Assembly: GCA_001316125.1 (NCBI GenBank)
Contig: BBCS01000010.1
Span: forward strand, 1-64,000
From: Vulcanisaeta distributa JCM 11213
GTDB lineage: Archaea > Thermoproteota > Thermoprotei > Thermoproteales > Thermocladiaceae
Direction: 5' to 3'
DNA: 64,000 nt
In this document: positions 62,511 through 64,000 of the stretch, one piece after another
Layout: each line of letters opens with the position of its first letter
How positions within the stretch are numbered: the stretch's first letter is position 1
The notes under the pieces: model-generated
What the model was told of the DNA's origin: nothing
Database searches by the model: none
What the model saw: only the letters and a program-made list of their open reading frames with translations
Program-made: the position numbers and the translations under genes

Positions 62511-62586
62511 TGACTAAGCCTTGCCGACCGACTTTATATACTTAATTAAACGTTTAATAATTATTAGTGCATTAAAGAAATAGCAC

Positions 62587-63403
62587 CTAAGGCTTAGGGA
62601 ACTCAAGCGTAATACCCCTGCTTACCAACTCACTTAGCCTATCCCTAATGAACATGATTACAGACCTTAAATTCTCCTCATTATTGAAGTTCCTAACAAT
62701 CCTTATCAACTCATCCCTGGGTATTCCCCCCCTCATCTCCTCTGCGAACTTTATCATGTTCGGTATTGCCCTAACCACGTTATCAACAATCGTAATACTC
62801 GCCGCCCTTGATGTCCTCGAGAGTGGGTTTAGGTCTATGGCGATCACGGTCTTACCCATCCTCCTGAGCGCCTCGGTCCTATCGCCATCCTCAAGCGGCA
62901 CTAGGACCACGTCCGCAATGTATATGCCTCTGCAGGAAACCCTACGCCTCTCACTGAATAACTCAGGTATCGTGCAGGACGCATCATCACCGACGCAAGA
63001 ACCTCCTCAGCCCCCCCATTCTCCCTGAGCACCCTGGCGATCAACTCCTCCCTCTCCCTAGTCCTATAGAACAGGTTTACCTCGAGCTTGGCATTAACGA
63101 GTTTAGCAAGCTCGACGACTTGCCTCGGCACGAGGGCCGCCGTATTACCATTAACCGAGATAACCGGGTGCTTAGCCATCAATAATGCAGCCACGGCAAT
63201 CCTCTCCGCGGTCAGTGCCGGGGGGGTATTGATGACTCACCAATGAGGTAATCAAAGCACTCACCACGGCCATGAGCGATCAAGCCCTGGGCCGCCACGT
63301 AGCCCTCCCCCCCAAACCCATCAACCAGCCTCTCTCTAATTAGTAGCGACTCCCTCCTTGGGTGATTAGGCGGTACCCAGGACGCATGAGAGTCCTCAAC
63401 CAT
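62587..63403 (-). CDS. 4-phosphopantoate-beta-alanine ligase
   Basis: Phosphopantothenate synthetase of archaea (COG1701 type). The N-terminus reads [17 protein letters not shown] and [17 protein letters not shown]; the middle is [32 protein letters not shown] text; the end contains [40 protein letters not shown] and [20 protein letters not shown]. Frames change near 63210 and 62910. About 270 residues. It is divergent from panB, and with the pantoate kinase gene at 58.3 kb covers phosphopantothenate synthesis. Confidence 0.85.
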
Positions 63404-63465
63404 TACCGCCCAATACCACGTGCATCCTTAAAACTTTAATTCAAGAATAAACAAGACCCATTAAT

Positions 63466-64000
63466 ATGGAGAGGAGGAAGGTTACGGTACAGACGATAAT
63501 TGGCATGAAGGGTAAGCAGAGGATCGCCATGATAACGGCCTACGACTACCCAACGGCGAGGCTTGTGGATCAGGCGGGTGTTGATGGTATATTGGTCGGC
63601 GATTCCCTGGGGGGGATGACCGTATTAGGCTTCGAGAATACCCTAAGGGTCACGCTCAGGGACATGCTCATACACGTGGCCGCCGTGGCCAGGGCAAAGC
63701 CCAAGGCACTACTCATAGCAGACATGCCCTTCATGACGTACGAGACGGGCGTTAGGGATGCCCTGAGGAACGCCTCAAAACTCATTAGGGCTGGTGCCGA
63801 GGCCGTGAAGCCCGAGGGTGGTCAAGAAATATTCGATGTGGTGAATAACCTGGTCAAGTTTGGGGATTCCCGTGATGGGGGGGCACATTGGGCTTAACCC
63901 ACAGAGGGTTTTATCCCTCGGTGGATTCAGGTTGATTGGGAGGACTGAGGAGCAGGCGAGGAAGTTGATTGAGGATGCAAAGGCGCTTCAGGAGGCCGGG
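63466..64000 (+). CDS. panB: Ketopantoate hydroxymethyltransferase, 3' end outside the window
   Basis: Transfers a hydroxymethyl group to ketoisovalerate for Co[61 protein letters not shown] (family GDSLGMV; the G7 tract at 63609 adds a Gly), [20 protein letters not shown] and [10 protein letters not shown] frame change near 63863 (G4 where G3 is expected) lets it continue [40 protein letters not shown] to the window edge. The Mg and substrate residues visible are intact. A CTTAAAACTTT box is near 63430. Confidence 0.92.

Noticed and set aside
1..64000. Phase-variable contingency loci based on the many G7 tracts
   Set aside because: The tracts occur in housekeeping enzymes as often as in surface genes and break invariant motifs, which fits over-called runs rather than selected switches.
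1..64000. CRISPR arrays, insertion sequences with terminal repeats, rRNA genes
   Set aside because: No regularly spaced repeats, no transposase text and no rRNA-like stretch were noticed on reading both strands.

Overview
The window looks like chromosomal DNA of a hyperthermophilic crenarchaeon of the Thermoproteales, probably close to Vulcanisaeta or Caldivirga. Support for this includes a HerA-Mre11-Rad50 cluster, an archaeal splicing endonuclease, a thermopsin-type protease, a PaRep2b-like protein, split GMP synthase (GuaAA/GuaAB), ADP-forming acyl-CoA synthetase, the archaeal CoA route (pantoate kinase, phosphopantothenate synthetase, PanB) and leaderless genes behind TTTAAA/TTATATA boxes. 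The placement is inference from gene content.

Sequence quality decides how the window must be read. Most genes are broken by single-base indels at places where the protein family clearly continues in another frame. G or C runs are nearly always written as 7 or 8 bases, and several put an extra glycine or proline into invariant motifs. I have therefore joined fragments into whole genes and say where frames change. These breaks should not be taken as pseudogenes.

Layout. 1-1600: PaRep2b-like protein and a PIN toxin flanked by two antitoxin-like genes. 1.8-9.0 kb: chloride channel, YhfC-like membrane protein, exported protein, CPA2 antiporter, AcdA, secreted protein. 9.1-14.7 kb (minus): herA-mre11-rad50. 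14.8-18.9 kb: a threonine-synthase-like protein that has lost PLP-site residues and carries a winged helix, an HTH-CBS regulator, a zinc protein, EndA, DUF996. 18.9-27.7 kb: thermopsin-like protease, MFS and EamA transporters, TauE/SafE exporter, amidohydrolase plus APC permease. 27.9-30.3 kb: guaAA, guaAB, phosphoribosyltransferase. 30.4 kb: a long stem-loop. 30.7-36.4 kb: small genes, nitroreductase and an amino-sugar group (GlmS, NagA, truncated PTS EIIB-like and ceramidase-like pieces).

37.4-45.2 kb is the accessory region: retropepsin-like protease with a DUF5678-like partner, an integrase 3' fragment, three AbrB-like genes each followed by a different cargo, an exported pilin-like protein, and an SSV-like integrase next to tRNA-Gly. 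45.5-50.1 kb: lysC-asd, hom and thrC (aspartate to threonine, homoserine kinase not seen). 51.5-58.3 kb: a near-complete histidine pathway, hisC-G-A-B-F and hisE-H on plus, hisI and hisD on minus. 58.3-64 kb: CoA genes, a second APC permease with a class V aminotransferase, and a membrane coiled-coil protein.

The observations I would follow first are the PLP-dead threonine-synthase/winged-helix protein, the AbrB-cargo array beside the integrase and tRNA, the 30.4 kb hairpin, and the SWIM-like zinc tail on HerA.
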